NCBI GenBank assembly: GCA_900547745.1
Contig: URHT01000026.1
Span: 1-27,562 of the forward strand
From: an uncultured Eubacteriales bacterium
GTDB taxonomy: Bacteria; Bacillota; Clostridia; Oscillospirales; Oscillospiraceae
Direction: 5' to 3'
Length of the DNA: 27,562 nucleotides
Made by a program: the position numbers and the translations under genes. Under the pieces are notes generated by a model that made no database searches, was not told the DNA's origin, and saw nothing but the letters and a program-made list of their open reading frames with translations. Shown piece by piece: positions 7,452 through 15,288 of this stretch (positions within the stretch are counted from its first letter, which is position 1; the number at the start of each line of letters is the position of its first letter).

Positions 7452-8729
7452 ATGAAGAAAAAATACACAGAGATGACATTGCCTGAGCGGCAGGCGGAAT
7501 ACGCGGCCCTGCAGGCGGAATTTGAGGGCGCCAAGGCGCTGCATCTGGCGCTGAACATGGCCCGCGGCAAGCCGGGGCGGGAGCAGCTGGATATGGTGAC
7601 GCCCATTTTCGGGCTGCTGACGGAGCCGGAGCAGTTCATGTCCGACGGCGTGGAGACCCGGAACTACGGCGAGGTGGCGGGCATCCCCGCGGCGCGGCGG
7701 CTGTTCGCGGACATTCTGGGCTGCCAGCCGGAGCAGGTGTTCGTGGGCGGCAACGCCAGCCTGCAGCTGATGTACGACGCCATCTCCAAGGCGTTCACCC
7801 ACGGTATGCTTCACAGCCAGAAGCCCTGGAGCAAGCTGGACAAGGTGAAGTGGCTCTGCCCTGTCCCCGGCTACGACCGGCACTTCAAGGTGACGGAGAG
7901 CTTCGGCGTGGAGATGATCTCCGTCCCCATGACCGCTGACGGCCCCGACATGGACATGGTGGAGGAGCTGATCCGCGACCCGGCGGTAAAGGGTATGTGG
8001 AACGTTCCCAAATACTCCAATCCGGAGGGCGTGGTATACGCTGAGGAGACTGTCCGCCGTCTGGCGGCCATGAAGCCCGCCGCGCCGGATTTCATGCTGA
8101 TGTGGGACAACGCCTACTGCATCCACGAGTTCGACTGCGACTTCGTGCCGTTCCCCGACATCATCGGCCTGTGCGCCCAGTATGGCAACGCCGACATGGT
8201 GTACGAGTTCGCGTCCACCAGCAAGGTGACGTTCCCCGGCGCGGGCGTGGCGGTAATGGCGTCCAGCGCGGCCAACATCGACTACTTCTCGAAGCTCATC
8301 AACATCCAGACCATCGGCTTTGACAAGATCAACCAGCTGCGGCACGTTCTGTTTTTGCAGGATAAGGCTCACACGCTGGCCCTGATGAAGCGGCACGCGG
8401 CCATTCTGGCACCCAAATTCCACGCGGTGCTGGACGGCCTAGACCGGGAGATCGCACCGCTGGGCATCGCGGCCTACAAGCGGCCGGTGGGCGGCTATTT
8501 CATCAGTCTGGACGCCATGCCCGGCTGCGCCAAGCGCACGCTGGCTCTGTGCAGGGAGGCAGGCGTCACCATGACCGGCGCGGGGGCCACATTCCCCTAC
8601 GGCGTCGACCCCCACGACAGCAACATCCGTATCGCCCCCTCCCTGCCGCCGGTGGCGGAGCTGGAGCAGGCCATCGCCGTGTTCTGCATCTGCCTGCGGA
8701 TGGCGGCGCTGGAGAAGCTGGGCATCTGA
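7452..8729 (+). CDS. Class Ic aspartate aminotransferase (PLP-dependent, fold type I)
   Basis: Predicted cytosolic transaminase between aspartate and 2-oxoglutarate. The 425-aa protein carries the signature of the divergent bacterial aspartate aminotransferase group (Pfam PF12897): LNMARGKPGREQLD near 34, RNYGEVAGIPAAR at 70-82, CPVPGYDRHF at 136-145, VPKYSNPEG at 185-193 and WDNAY at 218-222. The PLP Schiff-base lysine is Lys258 (STSKVTFPG). GGAGGT precedes the ATG at 7452. It neighbours an omega-amidase, so it could also use glutamine or asparagine as amino donor, but that is inference. Confidence 0.92.
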   Translation: MKKKYTEMTLPERQAEYAALQAEFEGAKALHLALNMARGKPGREQLDMVTPIFGLLTEPEQFMSDGVETRNYGEVAGIPAARRLFADILGCQPEQVFVGGNASLQLMYDAISKAFTHGMLHSQKPWSKLDKVKWLCPVPGYDRHFKVTESFGVEMISVPMTADGPDMDMVEELIRDPAVKGMWNVPKYSNPEGVVYAEETVRRLAAMKPAAPDFMLMWDNAYCIHEFDCDFVPFPDIIGLCAQYGNADMVYEFASTSKVTFPGAGVAVMASSAANIDYFSKLINIQTIGFDKINQLRHVLFLQDKAHTLALMKRHAAILAPKFHAVLDGLDREIAPLGIAAYKRPVGGYFISLDAMPGCAKRTLALCREAGVTMTGAGATFPYGVDPHDSNIRIAPSLPPVAELEQAIAVFCICLRMAALEKLGI

Positions 8730-8733
8730 ACAG

Positions 8734-8785
8734 AAAAAGGCAAAAAAACAGCGCTGCGGCCGCAGCGCTGTTTTTTTGCCTTTTT
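8734..8785. terminator. Bidirectional terminator, 52-bp perfect palindrome
   Basis: A fully self-complementary 52-bp sequence centred between 8759 and 8760 (core CAGCGCTGCGGCCGCAGCGCTG) flanked by A and T runs on both strands. It lies between the convergent aminotransferase and atpC genes, and the atpC stop codon touches its right edge. Confidence 0.93.
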
Positions 8786-9191
8786 ATCCTCTGCCGCTGA
8801 CGCGCAGGCGGTTCAGGGCGCGGGCCAGATTGCCCTGCGCCAGCTGGTACTCCGCCATGCTGCGCTTTTGCCGCAGCTGCTCCTCCGCCTCCTCGCGGGC
8901 ACGGAGGGCGCGGTTCACGTCGATATCCTCCGGACGCTCGGCGGCGTCCACCAGCAGCAGCACATGGCCGTCCTCGATCTTGAACAGGCCGGGGGCCACG
9001 GCGGCGCGGCGATGCTCGCCCTCCGCCGTCTCGAACCGCAGCTCGCCGGCGCAGACAGCGCCCACGGCGTTGCTGTGGTTGGCCAGTATGCCGAACTCGC
9101 CGTCGGCGGTGGGCACCACCAGCGACACGCAGTCGCCCCGGTAGAACGGGACGCTGGCCGCCAGAATATCCAGATGGAACGGGGCCGCCAT
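8784..9191 (-). CDS. atpC: F1F0 ATP synthase epsilon subunit
   Basis: Part of the central rotor stalk and inhibitor of ATP hydrolysis. An N-terminal beta-sandwich (FHLDILAASVPFYRGDCVSLVVPTADGEFGILANHSN) is followed by a C-terminal two-helix region rich in Arg, Glu and Gln. The product is 135 aa from the ATG at 9191, which shares its A with the atpD stop (TGATG); a GTG at 9194 would add one residue. It is the last gene of the operon and ends in the bidirectional terminator. Confidence 0.95.
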   Translation of the reverse strand: MAAPFHLDILAASVPFYRGDCVSLVVPTADGEFGILANHSNAVGAVCAGELRFETAEGEHRRAAVAPGLFKIEDGHVLLLVDAAERPEDIDVNRALRAREEAEEQLRQKRSMAEYQLAQGNLARALNRLRVSGRG

Positions 9192-10594
9192 CACATGCCG
9201 CCTTTCTTCAGCTGCTCCGCCTTGCGGATCACATCGTCGATGGTACCGGCGTTGAAGAAGGCCGCCTCGGGATACTCGTCCATGCTGCCGGACAGGATCT
9301 CCTTAAAGCCGCGCAGCGTCTCGTGCAGCGGCACGAATACGCCGGGGGCGCCGCTGAACTTCTCCGCCACATAGAAGGGCTGGGACAGGAAGCGCTGGAT
9401 GCGGCGGGCGCGGGCGACGGTCTTTTTATCCTCGTCGCTGAGCTCCTCCATGCCCAGAATGGCAATGATGTCCTGCAGCTCACGGTACTTCTGCAGGGTG
9501 GACTGGACGGCGCGGGCGATGTTGTAATGCTCCTCGCCCACAATGTCCGGCTCCAGAATGCGGGAGGTGGACTCCAACGGGTCCACGGCGGGGTAGATGC
9601 CCTGCTCCGCGATCTTACGGCTCAGCACGGTGGTGGCGTCCAGATGGGAGAACGTGGTGGCAGGGGCAGGGTCGGTCAGGTCGTCGGCGGGAACGTACAC
9701 CGCCTGCACGGAGGTGACGGAGCCATCCTTGGTGGAGGTGATGCGCTCCTGCAGAGCGCCCATCTCACCGGCCAGCGTGGGCTGGTAGCCCACGGCGGAG
9801 GGCATACGGCCCAACAGTGTGGACACCTCGCTGCCCGCCTGGACGAAGCGGAAGATGTTGTCGATGAACAGCAGCACATCCTTGTGCTCCACGTCACGGA
9901 AATACTCGGCCATGGTCAGGCCCGACAGCGCCACGCGCATACGGACGCCGGGGGACTCGTTCATCTGACCGAAGACCAGCGCCGTCTTGTCGGACACGCC
10001 GCTCTCCTGCATCTCGCCCCAAAGGTCGTTGCCCTCGCGGCTGCGCTCACCGACGCCGGTGAAGATGGAATAGCCGCCATGCTCCATGGCCACGTTGTGG
10101 ATCAGCTCCTGGATCAGCACGGTCTTGCCCACGCCGGCGCCGCCAAACAGGCCGATCTTGCCGCCCTTGGGGTACGGCTCGATGAGGTCGATGACCTTGA
10201 TGCCCGTTTCCAGAATATCGGCGGCAGGCATCTGCTCGGCAAACGAGGGGGCGGGTCGGTGGATCTCCCAGTGGGGGGCGTCGGCGCTGACAGGCGCCTC
10301 GCCGTCGATGGGGTCGCCCAGCACGTTGAACATACGGCCCAGCGTGGCCTCGCCCACCGGCACGGAGATGCCGTGGCCGGTGGCGGTGACGGTCAGCCCC
10401 CGACTGAGGCCGTCGCTGCCGGCCATCATGACGCAGCGCACCGTCTTATTCTCCAGATGCTGCTCCACCTCCATAGTGTAGCGCGTGCCGTTTGCCTCCA
10501 CGGTCAGCGCCTCATTGATGGCGGGCAGGCTCCCCTCCGGGAAGCATACGTCGATCACGGGGCCGGAAATGCCCGTGATGGTTCCTTGTTTCAT
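9191..10594 (-). CDS. atpD: F1F0 ATP synthase beta subunit
   Basis: Catalytic F1 subunit, 467 aa, normal length. The Walker A motif GGAGVGKT is at 151-158, with the GERSREGNDL and LLFIDNIFRF (Walker B) segments and the DELSEEE-type LSDEDKK region after them. Upstream it follows atpG with a 5-nt gap; downstream it is coupled to atpC through TGATG. Confidence 0.98.
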   Translation of the reverse strand: MKQGTITGISGPVIDVCFPEGSLPAINEALTVEANGTRYTMEVEQHLENKTVRCVMMAGSDGLSRGLTVTATGHGISVPVGEATLGRMFNVLGDPIDGEAPVSADAPHWEIHRPAPSFAEQMPAADILETGIKVIDLIEPYPKGGKIGLFGGAGVGKTVLIQELIHNVAMEHGGYSIFTGVGERSREGNDLWGEMQESGVSDKTALVFGQMNESPGVRMRVALSGLTMAEYFRDVEHKDVLLFIDNIFRFVQAGSEVSTLLGRMPSAVGYQPTLAGEMGALQERITSTKDGSVTSVQAVYVPADDLTDPAPATTFSHLDATTVLSRKIAEQGIYPAVDPLESTSRILEPDIVGEEHYNIARAVQSTLQKYRELQDIIAILGMEELSDEDKKTVARARRIQRFLSQPFYVAEKFSGAPGVFVPLHETLRGFKEILSGSMDEYPEAAFFNAGTIDDVIRKAEQLKKGGM

Positions 10595-10599
10595 TGAGG

Positions 10600-11502
10600 T
10601 CAGCCCTCCTTTTCTTTCTTGCTGCGCTGGGCGCGCTCACCGGCGGAGACCTCGGTGATCTCCTGAGTGATGGCGGCCTGACGCGCCCGGTTGTACTGCA
10701 CGGACAGATCCTTCAGCAGCTCCTCCGCATTCTGATCCGCCGCGTTCATGGCGGTCATGCGGGCACTCTGCTCACTGCAGAAGCTGTCCACCAGCGCGCT
10801 GTAAATAAAGCCGGTGAGGCAGCTGCGCACCGCGTTGTCCAGCACGGCGGCTGCGTTGGGAACGAACTCGAACATGGAGCCTCCGGCAGTGTCCGCCTTG
10901 GCGATGGAAAACCGCTCCCGGTGCAGGGGCAGCAGTTGGGCCTGCCGCACCGTGGCCTCCAGTCCGTTTTTCATGTCTGTGTAAATGACGTGTACGGCAT
11001 TGATCTCGCCGGCATCGTACCGCTCCAGCAGCAGCTCGCTGATCTGGCGGGCACGCTGCAGCGTGGGGTTCTGGGCGGTATAGAGAAAGCTCTTTTCGAT
11101 GGGAATGCCCCGCTGGCTGAACCAGCGGCGGCCATACTCGCCCACCACATACAGCTCCGCGCCCTCGTTGGCGGCCAGAAACTGCTGGGCCTGCCGGATG
11201 GCGTTCTGGTTATAGGCGCCGGCAAGGCCCTTGTCCGCCGTGATCAGCAGGCAGGCGGCCACGCCGGGCAAAGGTCTGGCGTTGGCGTCCTCCGGCATGA
11301 GATAGCGGCTCTCAATGCTGCTGTCGGCGTTGAACACGCGGCCGATCTCCGTCTGCAGCGCGTCGAAGTAGGGGCGGGTATTGCTGAGATCCTGCTTGGC
11401 CTTGCGCAGCTTGGCCTGCGAGATGAGGTACATGGCGTGGGTGATCTTCTGGGTCTGCCGGACGCTTCCGATGCGGCGGCGGATCTCACTTGTGCTGGCC
11501 AT
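10600..11502 (-). CDS. atpG: F1F0 ATP synthase gamma subunit
   Basis: Central rotating shaft of F1. 300 aa from the ATG at 11502, where the protein begins MASTSEIRRRIGSV, the usual gamma N-terminus; GGTGAG lies upstream and the atpA stop is 4 nt away. A longer in-frame start would run into atpA. The conserved Rossmann-like central part (ITADKGLAGAYNQNA) and the C-terminal coiled-coil segment (RARQAAITQEITEVSAGERA) are present. Confidence 0.96.
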   Translation of the reverse strand: MASTSEIRRRIGSVRQTQKITHAMYLISQAKLRKAKQDLSNTRPYFDALQTEIGRVFNADSSIESRYLMPEDANARPLPGVAACLLITADKGLAGAYNQNAIRQAQQFLAANEGAELYVVGEYGRRWFSQRGIPIEKSFLYTAQNPTLQRARQISELLLERYDAGEINAVHVIYTDMKNGLEATVRQAQLLPLHRERFSIAKADTAGGSMFEFVPNAAAVLDNAVRSCLTGFIYSALVDSFCSEQSARMTAMNAADQNAEELLKDLSVQYNRARQAAITQEITEVSAGERAQRSKKEKEG

Positions 11503-11506
11503 GGCC

Positions 11507-13261
11507 TCACCGCCCGCCTGTGCGCCGGAACTTCTCCAGCGCGGTCTTTGCAAAGTCCACGATCTGGCCGCGCACCTCGTCGGTCAGCGCCGCGCCCCGC
11601 TCCAGCTCCTGCATGAGCTGGGGCCGGCCGGCGGCAAACTCGCCCAGAAGGTAGTCCCGCAGCGAGCAGACCTGCGCCACCGGCACCTGCTGATAGATGC
11701 GGGCCATGGCCGTCACCAGCGTGACGATCTGCTGGGCCTGACTCAGCGGGCTGCACCGGCCCTGACGCAGAATGTACATCAGGCTCTGACCGTAGGCCAG
11801 CTGGTTCTTGGTGTCCTCGTCCAGATCGCTGGAGAACTGGGTAAAAACCTCCATCTCGCGGTACTGGGCCAGATCGAGGCGCAGGGTGCCGACCGCCTTC
11901 TTCATGGCCTTGGTCTGAGCCGCGCCGCCCACACGGGATACGGAAAGGCCCACGTTCACAGCGGGGCGATGGCCGGAGAAAAACAGGCTGCTCTCCAGAA
12001 AGATCTGGCCGTCGGTGATAGAGATGATGTTGGTGGGGATGTAGGCGGACACGTCGCCGGCCTGCGTCTCCACGATGGGCAGGGCGGTCATGCTGCCGCC
12101 GCCCCGTGCATCGCTGAGGCGCGCCGCGCGCTCCAGCAGGCGGGAGTGCAGATAGAACACGTCGCCGGGGTAGGCCTCACGGCCGGGAGAACGTCCCAGC
12201 AGCAGGCTCAGGGCGCGGTAGGCAATGGCGTGCTTGGAAAGATCGTCGTAGACGATCAGCACATCCTTCCCCTTGTTCATAAAATACTCGCCGATGGACG
12301 CGCCGGCATAGGGCGCAATATACTGCATGGAGGCGGACTCGCCGGCGCTGGCGCAGACGATGATGGTGTACGCCATGGCGTCGTGCTTGCGCAGCATCTC
12401 CGCGATCTGCGCCACGGAGCTGGCCTTCTGGCCGATGGCCACGTAGATGCAGATCATATCCTTACCCTTCTGGTTCAGGATGGTGTCGATGGCGATAGAT
12501 GTCTTGCCGGTCTGGCGGTCGCCGATGATCAGCTCACGCTGGCCCCGTCCGATGGGGAACATGGAGTCGATGGACAGGATGCCGGTCTGCATGGGGGTGT
12601 TCACCGACTGACGGTCGATGATGCCGGGGGCCGGACTTTCGATCATGCGGTATGCATCGGCAGGGATGTCACCGCCGTCGTCGATGGGTGCGCCCAGCGC
12701 ATCCACCACGCGGCCGATCATGGCATCGGACACGCCGATGCCGGCGGTCTTGCCGGTACGGTACACGGCGCTGCCCTCGCTGACCTCCTCCACCCGGCCA
12801 AACAGGATGCAGCCGATGCGGTGGCCCCGCAGCTCCTGCACCATGCCCCGGATGCCGCCCTCAAAGAGCAGGATCTCGCCGTAGGCCGCGTTTTCCAAGC
12901 CTCCCACATAGGCGATGCCGTCCGCCACGGACAGAACGCTGCCCACCTCGCGGGCGCAGACCTCCGGCACCCAGTCCCGGACGGTGTCGCGGATCAGCGG
13001 GATCACGGACTGTCCGCCGGCCTTCAGCGCGGCAAGACGCTCCTTCAGCTGATCCAGACGGCCCTCCGCCGTCCAGTCGATGACCTCGGAGCCGATCTCG
13101 ATGCGGAAGCCGCCGGACGCGGTCTTATCCTCCTGCCACGAAAGCTCCACCGGCCGGCCGTATTTCTTCGCCAGCACCTCCTCCAGCTTCGCCTTCTGCG
13201 CACTGTCGGGTGGGCAGGCGCTGAACAGTTTGGCTGTCAGACGGGGATCATTCGTGTTCAT
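11507..13261 (-). CDS. atpA: F1F0 ATP synthase alpha subunit with N-terminal delta-like extension
   Basis: Non-catalytic nucleotide-binding F1 subunit. It is 584 aa against about 500-510 for the family. The usual alpha sequence starts near residue 85, with VGSVLSVADGIAYVGGL at about 106-122 and Walker A GDRQTGKT at 247-254. The first 80 residues (for example LEEVLAKKYGRPVEL, GGFRIEIGSEVIDW and LDQLKERL) read like the C-terminal domain of the delta/OSCP subunit, which binds the b stalk. There is no separate atpH: atpF and atpA overlap by 14 nt and the b subunit has normal length. The delta N-terminal helical domain is not seen anywhere in the operon. The alpha identity is certain; the delta origin of the extension is inferred from motif resemblance. 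Confidence 0.93.
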   Translation of the reverse strand: MNTNDPRLTAKLFSACPPDSAQKAKLEEVLAKKYGRPVELSWQEDKTASGGFRIEIGSEVIDWTAEGRLDQLKERLAALKAGGQSVIPLIRDTVRDWVPEVCAREVGSVLSVADGIAYVGGLENAAYGEILLFEGGIRGMVQELRGHRIGCILFGRVEEVSEGSAVYRTGKTAGIGVSDAMIGRVVDALGAPIDDGGDIPADAYRMIESPAPGIIDRQSVNTPMQTGILSIDSMFPIGRGQRELIIGDRQTGKTSIAIDTILNQKGKDMICIYVAIGQKASSVAQIAEMLRKHDAMAYTIIVCASAGESASMQYIAPYAGASIGEYFMNKGKDVLIVYDDLSKHAIAYRALSLLLGRSPGREAYPGDVFYLHSRLLERAARLSDARGGGSMTALPIVETQAGDVSAYIPTNIISITDGQIFLESSLFFSGHRPAVNVGLSVSRVGGAAQTKAMKKAVGTLRLDLAQYREMEVFTQFSSDLDEDTKNQLAYGQSLMYILRQGRCSPLSQAQQIVTLVTAMARIYQQVPVAQVCSLRDYLLGEFAAGRPQLMQELERGAALTDEVRGQIVDFAKTALEKFRRTGGR

Positions 13262-13745
13262 GCTTCTCCTCCCCCTCGGCTGCGTTTACAAACGCGTCAT
13301 AGGCGCGGGAAGTCTCCTTCGCCAGCAGCTTCTCCATGGCGGCCTCCGCGATGGACACAGCCTCGCGGTTGGCCTCAGCCACGATCTTCTTGCGGTCATT
13401 CTCCGCGTTCTCCCGGGCGGCGGCCATGAGCTTGTCCGCCTGCTCGCGGGCGGCGTCACGCTGCTGCTGGGCATAGGCCTCGGCCTCCTTGGCGGCGGCG
13501 GCGCGCTTTTCCTCCAGCTCCGCGTCCAACGCGGCCTGACGCTGCTGCATGGATGCCTCCATCTCAGCAGTGGTCCTCTCCCGCTCCGCGGCGGCGTTCT
13601 CCATGTCCTGATAGTGCTTGGCACGCTTATCCATGAAGTTCTTCACCGGCTTGAACAGCAGCAGGTACAGACCGCCCACCAGAATGGAGAAGTTGAACAG
13701 GTGCAGCAGGATCTGCTGCCAATCAATATTCAGAGGGATGTTCAT
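13248..13745 (-). CDS. atpF: F1F0 ATP synthase b subunit
   Basis: Peripheral stalk subunit, 165 aa. One N-terminal membrane helix (about 10-30, ILLHLFNFSILVGGLYLLLF) is followed by FKPVKNFMDKRAKHYQDME and a long charged, alanine-rich coiled coil to about 150. The end is short and acidic (EGEEKHEHE). The last 14 nt overlap atpA, which takes the place where atpH normally lies. Confidence 0.95.
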   Translation of the reverse strand: MNIPLNIDWQQILLHLFNFSILVGGLYLLLFKPVKNFMDKRAKHYQDMENAAAERERTTAEMEASMQQRQAALDAELEEKRAAAAKEAEAYAQQQRDAAREQADKLMAAARENAENDRKKIVAEANREAVSIAEAAMEKLLAKETSRAYDAFVNAAEGEEKHEHE

Positions 13746-13763
13746 AGCTTCTCTCTCCGTTTC

Positions 13764-14132
13764 TTACAGCACAAAGATGATGAGGATGACCACCAGCAGG
13801 GCGTAAATGATGGCGGTTTCCAGGAACACAAGGCCCAGCATCATGGTGGTGCGGATCTTGCCCTCGGCCTCCGGCTGGCGGGCGATGCCCTCAGCGGACT
13901 TGGAGATGGCCATGCCCATGCCGATAGCGCCGCCGGCGGCGGCGATGCCGATGGCGATGGCGGACGCCATGGCCTTGGCGCTGTCCACGCTGGTGTCGGC
14001 GGTCTGCTCCGTCTGGGCAGGGGCCTCGGCAGCGGGCTCGGTATCGGCGAACGCGGTCACGGTAAACAGTGCGGTCAGGGCCAGCACCAGGCACAGCAGC
14101 AGGGCAACAGCCTTCTTATTGGTCTTTTTCAT
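13764..14132 (-). CDS. atpE: F1F0 ATP synthase c subunit with signal-peptide extension
   Basis: Forms the membrane rotor ring. It is 122 aa instead of about 70-90. Residues 1-29 look like a cleavable signal peptide (Lys-rich start, hydrophobic core, AFA then D). An acidic Glu/Thr/Ala-rich stretch (30-50) precedes the usual hairpin: helix 1 with GGAIGMGMA, the polar loop ARQPEAEGKIR at 85-94, and helix 2 with the ion-binding Glu105 (LVFLETAIIY). The Gln of helix 1 that helps bind sodium in Na+-type rings is replaced by Met, so proton coupling is more likely. GGAGGAAAG precedes the start. Confidence 0.95.
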   Translation of the reverse strand: MKKTNKKAVALLLCLVLALTALFTVTAFADTEPAAEAPAQTEQTADTSVDSAKAMASAIAIGIAAAGGAIGMGMAISKSAEGIARQPEAEGKIRTTMMLGLVFLETAIIYALLVVILIIFVL

Positions 14133-14149
14133 GATCTCTCTTTCCTCCG

Positions 14150-14998
14150 TCAGTTATTTACAGTTTCAGCTTTGACTTTTTTGGCTTTCTTGGGCTTGGG
14201 CGCGTGCTTCTCCGTGGTCTCTCCGTAGAACATGGAGGTCAGGGTGGTAAGCACATATGCCTGGATCAGCGCGTGGAGCAGCGTGAACAGCACGGCTACG
14301 ATCACGGGGATCACAAAGCTCAGCGTCACATAGTAGTAGACCAGCTCCGTCACCAGCAGACCGCTGAGCAGCGCGCCGAACATACGGAAGCTCATGGAAA
14401 TGGGCAGGGAGAAGTCCTTCAGCGCCTTGCCCGCGCCCTTGAGACCGTTGGCCACGATGCCGCCCACCAGAATGACGCCGTAGGACAGGCAGCCCAGCGA
14501 AATGGCGGCGTTCACGTCGGACAGCGGGGCCGGCAGGGCGATGGTGTGGCCGTTGGTGGTGATGGCCTGGAAGCCGAACAGCTCAAACAGCGTGCCGATG
14601 AAGATATACACGCCGGCGCCGAAGATGTACGCTCCCAGAAATTTGTTGCGGTGGGGGCTGTTGCCCTTGGCCATGCCGTCGAACATGCCTACCACAGTCT
14701 CGATGGCCATCTGCAGCTTGCCGGGTACCAACTTGAAGCGGGGGATCGCCAGCAGCCGCAGCAGCAGCGCCGCCAGCAGGATGACGCCCACCACCACCAG
14801 CGAGGATATGTACGCGGGGTTCACGTCCTTCAGTCCGAACAGACTGATGCGGTTCGTCCCGTGGAGCACCGCGTCACGCATGGCCTCCTGCACCGACTCC
14901 GACTTCCCGTGTCCGGGAACCAGCAGAGAACCGGCAAGCAGAGCCGCTGTGATCAGCAGCCACCCCACAATGAACCTTGTTTTCTTCTTTTTTTCCAT
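14150..14998 (-). CDS. atpB: F1F0 ATP synthase a subunit
   Basis: Membrane stator subunit that forms the ion half-channels with the c ring. 282 aa from the ATG at 14998 (MEKKKK), which has AAGGTG about 8 nt upstream. The frame stays open up to 15139, but that part is Arg-rich, hydrophilic and lies across the leader downstream of the promoter. Multiple hydrophobic helices are visible; SFRMFGALLSGLLVTELVYYY carries the essential arginine (SFRMFG), and the late LLHALIQAYVLTTLTSMFYGETTE is the conserved final helix. It is the first gene of the operon; no atpI precedes it. Confidence 0.95.
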   Translation of the reverse strand: MEKKKKTRFIVGWLLITAALLAGSLLVPGHGKSESVQEAMRDAVLHGTNRISLFGLKDVNPAYISSLVVVGVILLAALLLRLLAIPRFKLVPGKLQMAIETVVGMFDGMAKGNSPHRNKFLGAYIFGAGVYIFIGTLFELFGFQAITTNGHTIALPAPLSDVNAAISLGCLSYGVILVGGIVANGLKGAGKALKDFSLPISMSFRMFGALLSGLLVTELVYYYVTLSFVIPVIVAVLFTLLHALIQAYVLTTLTSMFYGETTEKHAPKPKKAKKVKAETVNN

Positions 14999-15144
14999 CC
15001 TTTTATCACCTTCACATACGATCGGGATTTTGTGCCGCTGCGTCGTTTCTTTACGGCACCCGCGGCACGGTGCCCTCCCGGTGCGGCGGGATTCCTTAAC
15101 GGAATCTTTATGCATCGGATCGGCACCTTGACGCTCCATTTTTT

Positions 15145-15173
15145 ATTATAATAAAAATCCCCATATAACACAA
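15145..15173 (-). promoter_or_regulatory. Promoter of the ATP synthase operon
   Basis: On the minus strand TTGTGT (15173-15168), a 17-bp spacer and a perfect TATAAT (15150-15145). The predicted leader to atpB is about 140 nt and contains a short GATTCC/GGAATC hairpin. No terminator or known riboswitch was recognised in it. Confidence 0.7.
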
Positions 15174-15246
15174 GGATTTTTTCGTGAGATGTGTCTATAT
15201 ATTTTCGCGTTTTTAGTCAAAAAGGAAACAGGCGGCGAAAACTGCC

Positions 15247-15282
15247 CAAAAAGGCGGGAGCCTGCGGCTTCCGCAGGCTCCC
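15247..15282 (-). terminator. Rho-independent terminator of the YgiQ operon
   Basis: A 12-bp GC-rich stem GGGAGCCTGCGG / CCGCAGGCTCCC (15256-15267 with 15271-15282) with a 3-nt loop. On the minus strand GCC and five T residues follow. It lies just past the stop codon at 15289. Confidence 0.9.
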
Positions 15283-15288
15283 GGGGGG

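Noticed and set aside
11381..13429. A 682-aa plus-strand frame antisense to atpA
   Set aside because: High GC content leaves long open antisense frames. The sequence is His/Gly/Asp-rich without domains, while the minus strand encodes a clear AtpA.
13764..14132. Sodium-coupled ATP synthase
   Set aside because: Helix 1 has Met where Na+-type c subunits have Gln, and the residues before the key Glu are hydrophobic; a proton ring is more likely.
14150..15139. Longer AtpB of 329 aa
   Set aside because: The extra N-terminus is hydrophilic and Arg-rich, lies across the leader, and the start at 14998 has a proper ribosome site and the usual N-terminus.
15000..15140. Riboswitch or attenuator in the atpB leader
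   Set aside because: Only short weak hairpins are visible, with no terminator and no known aptamer pattern.
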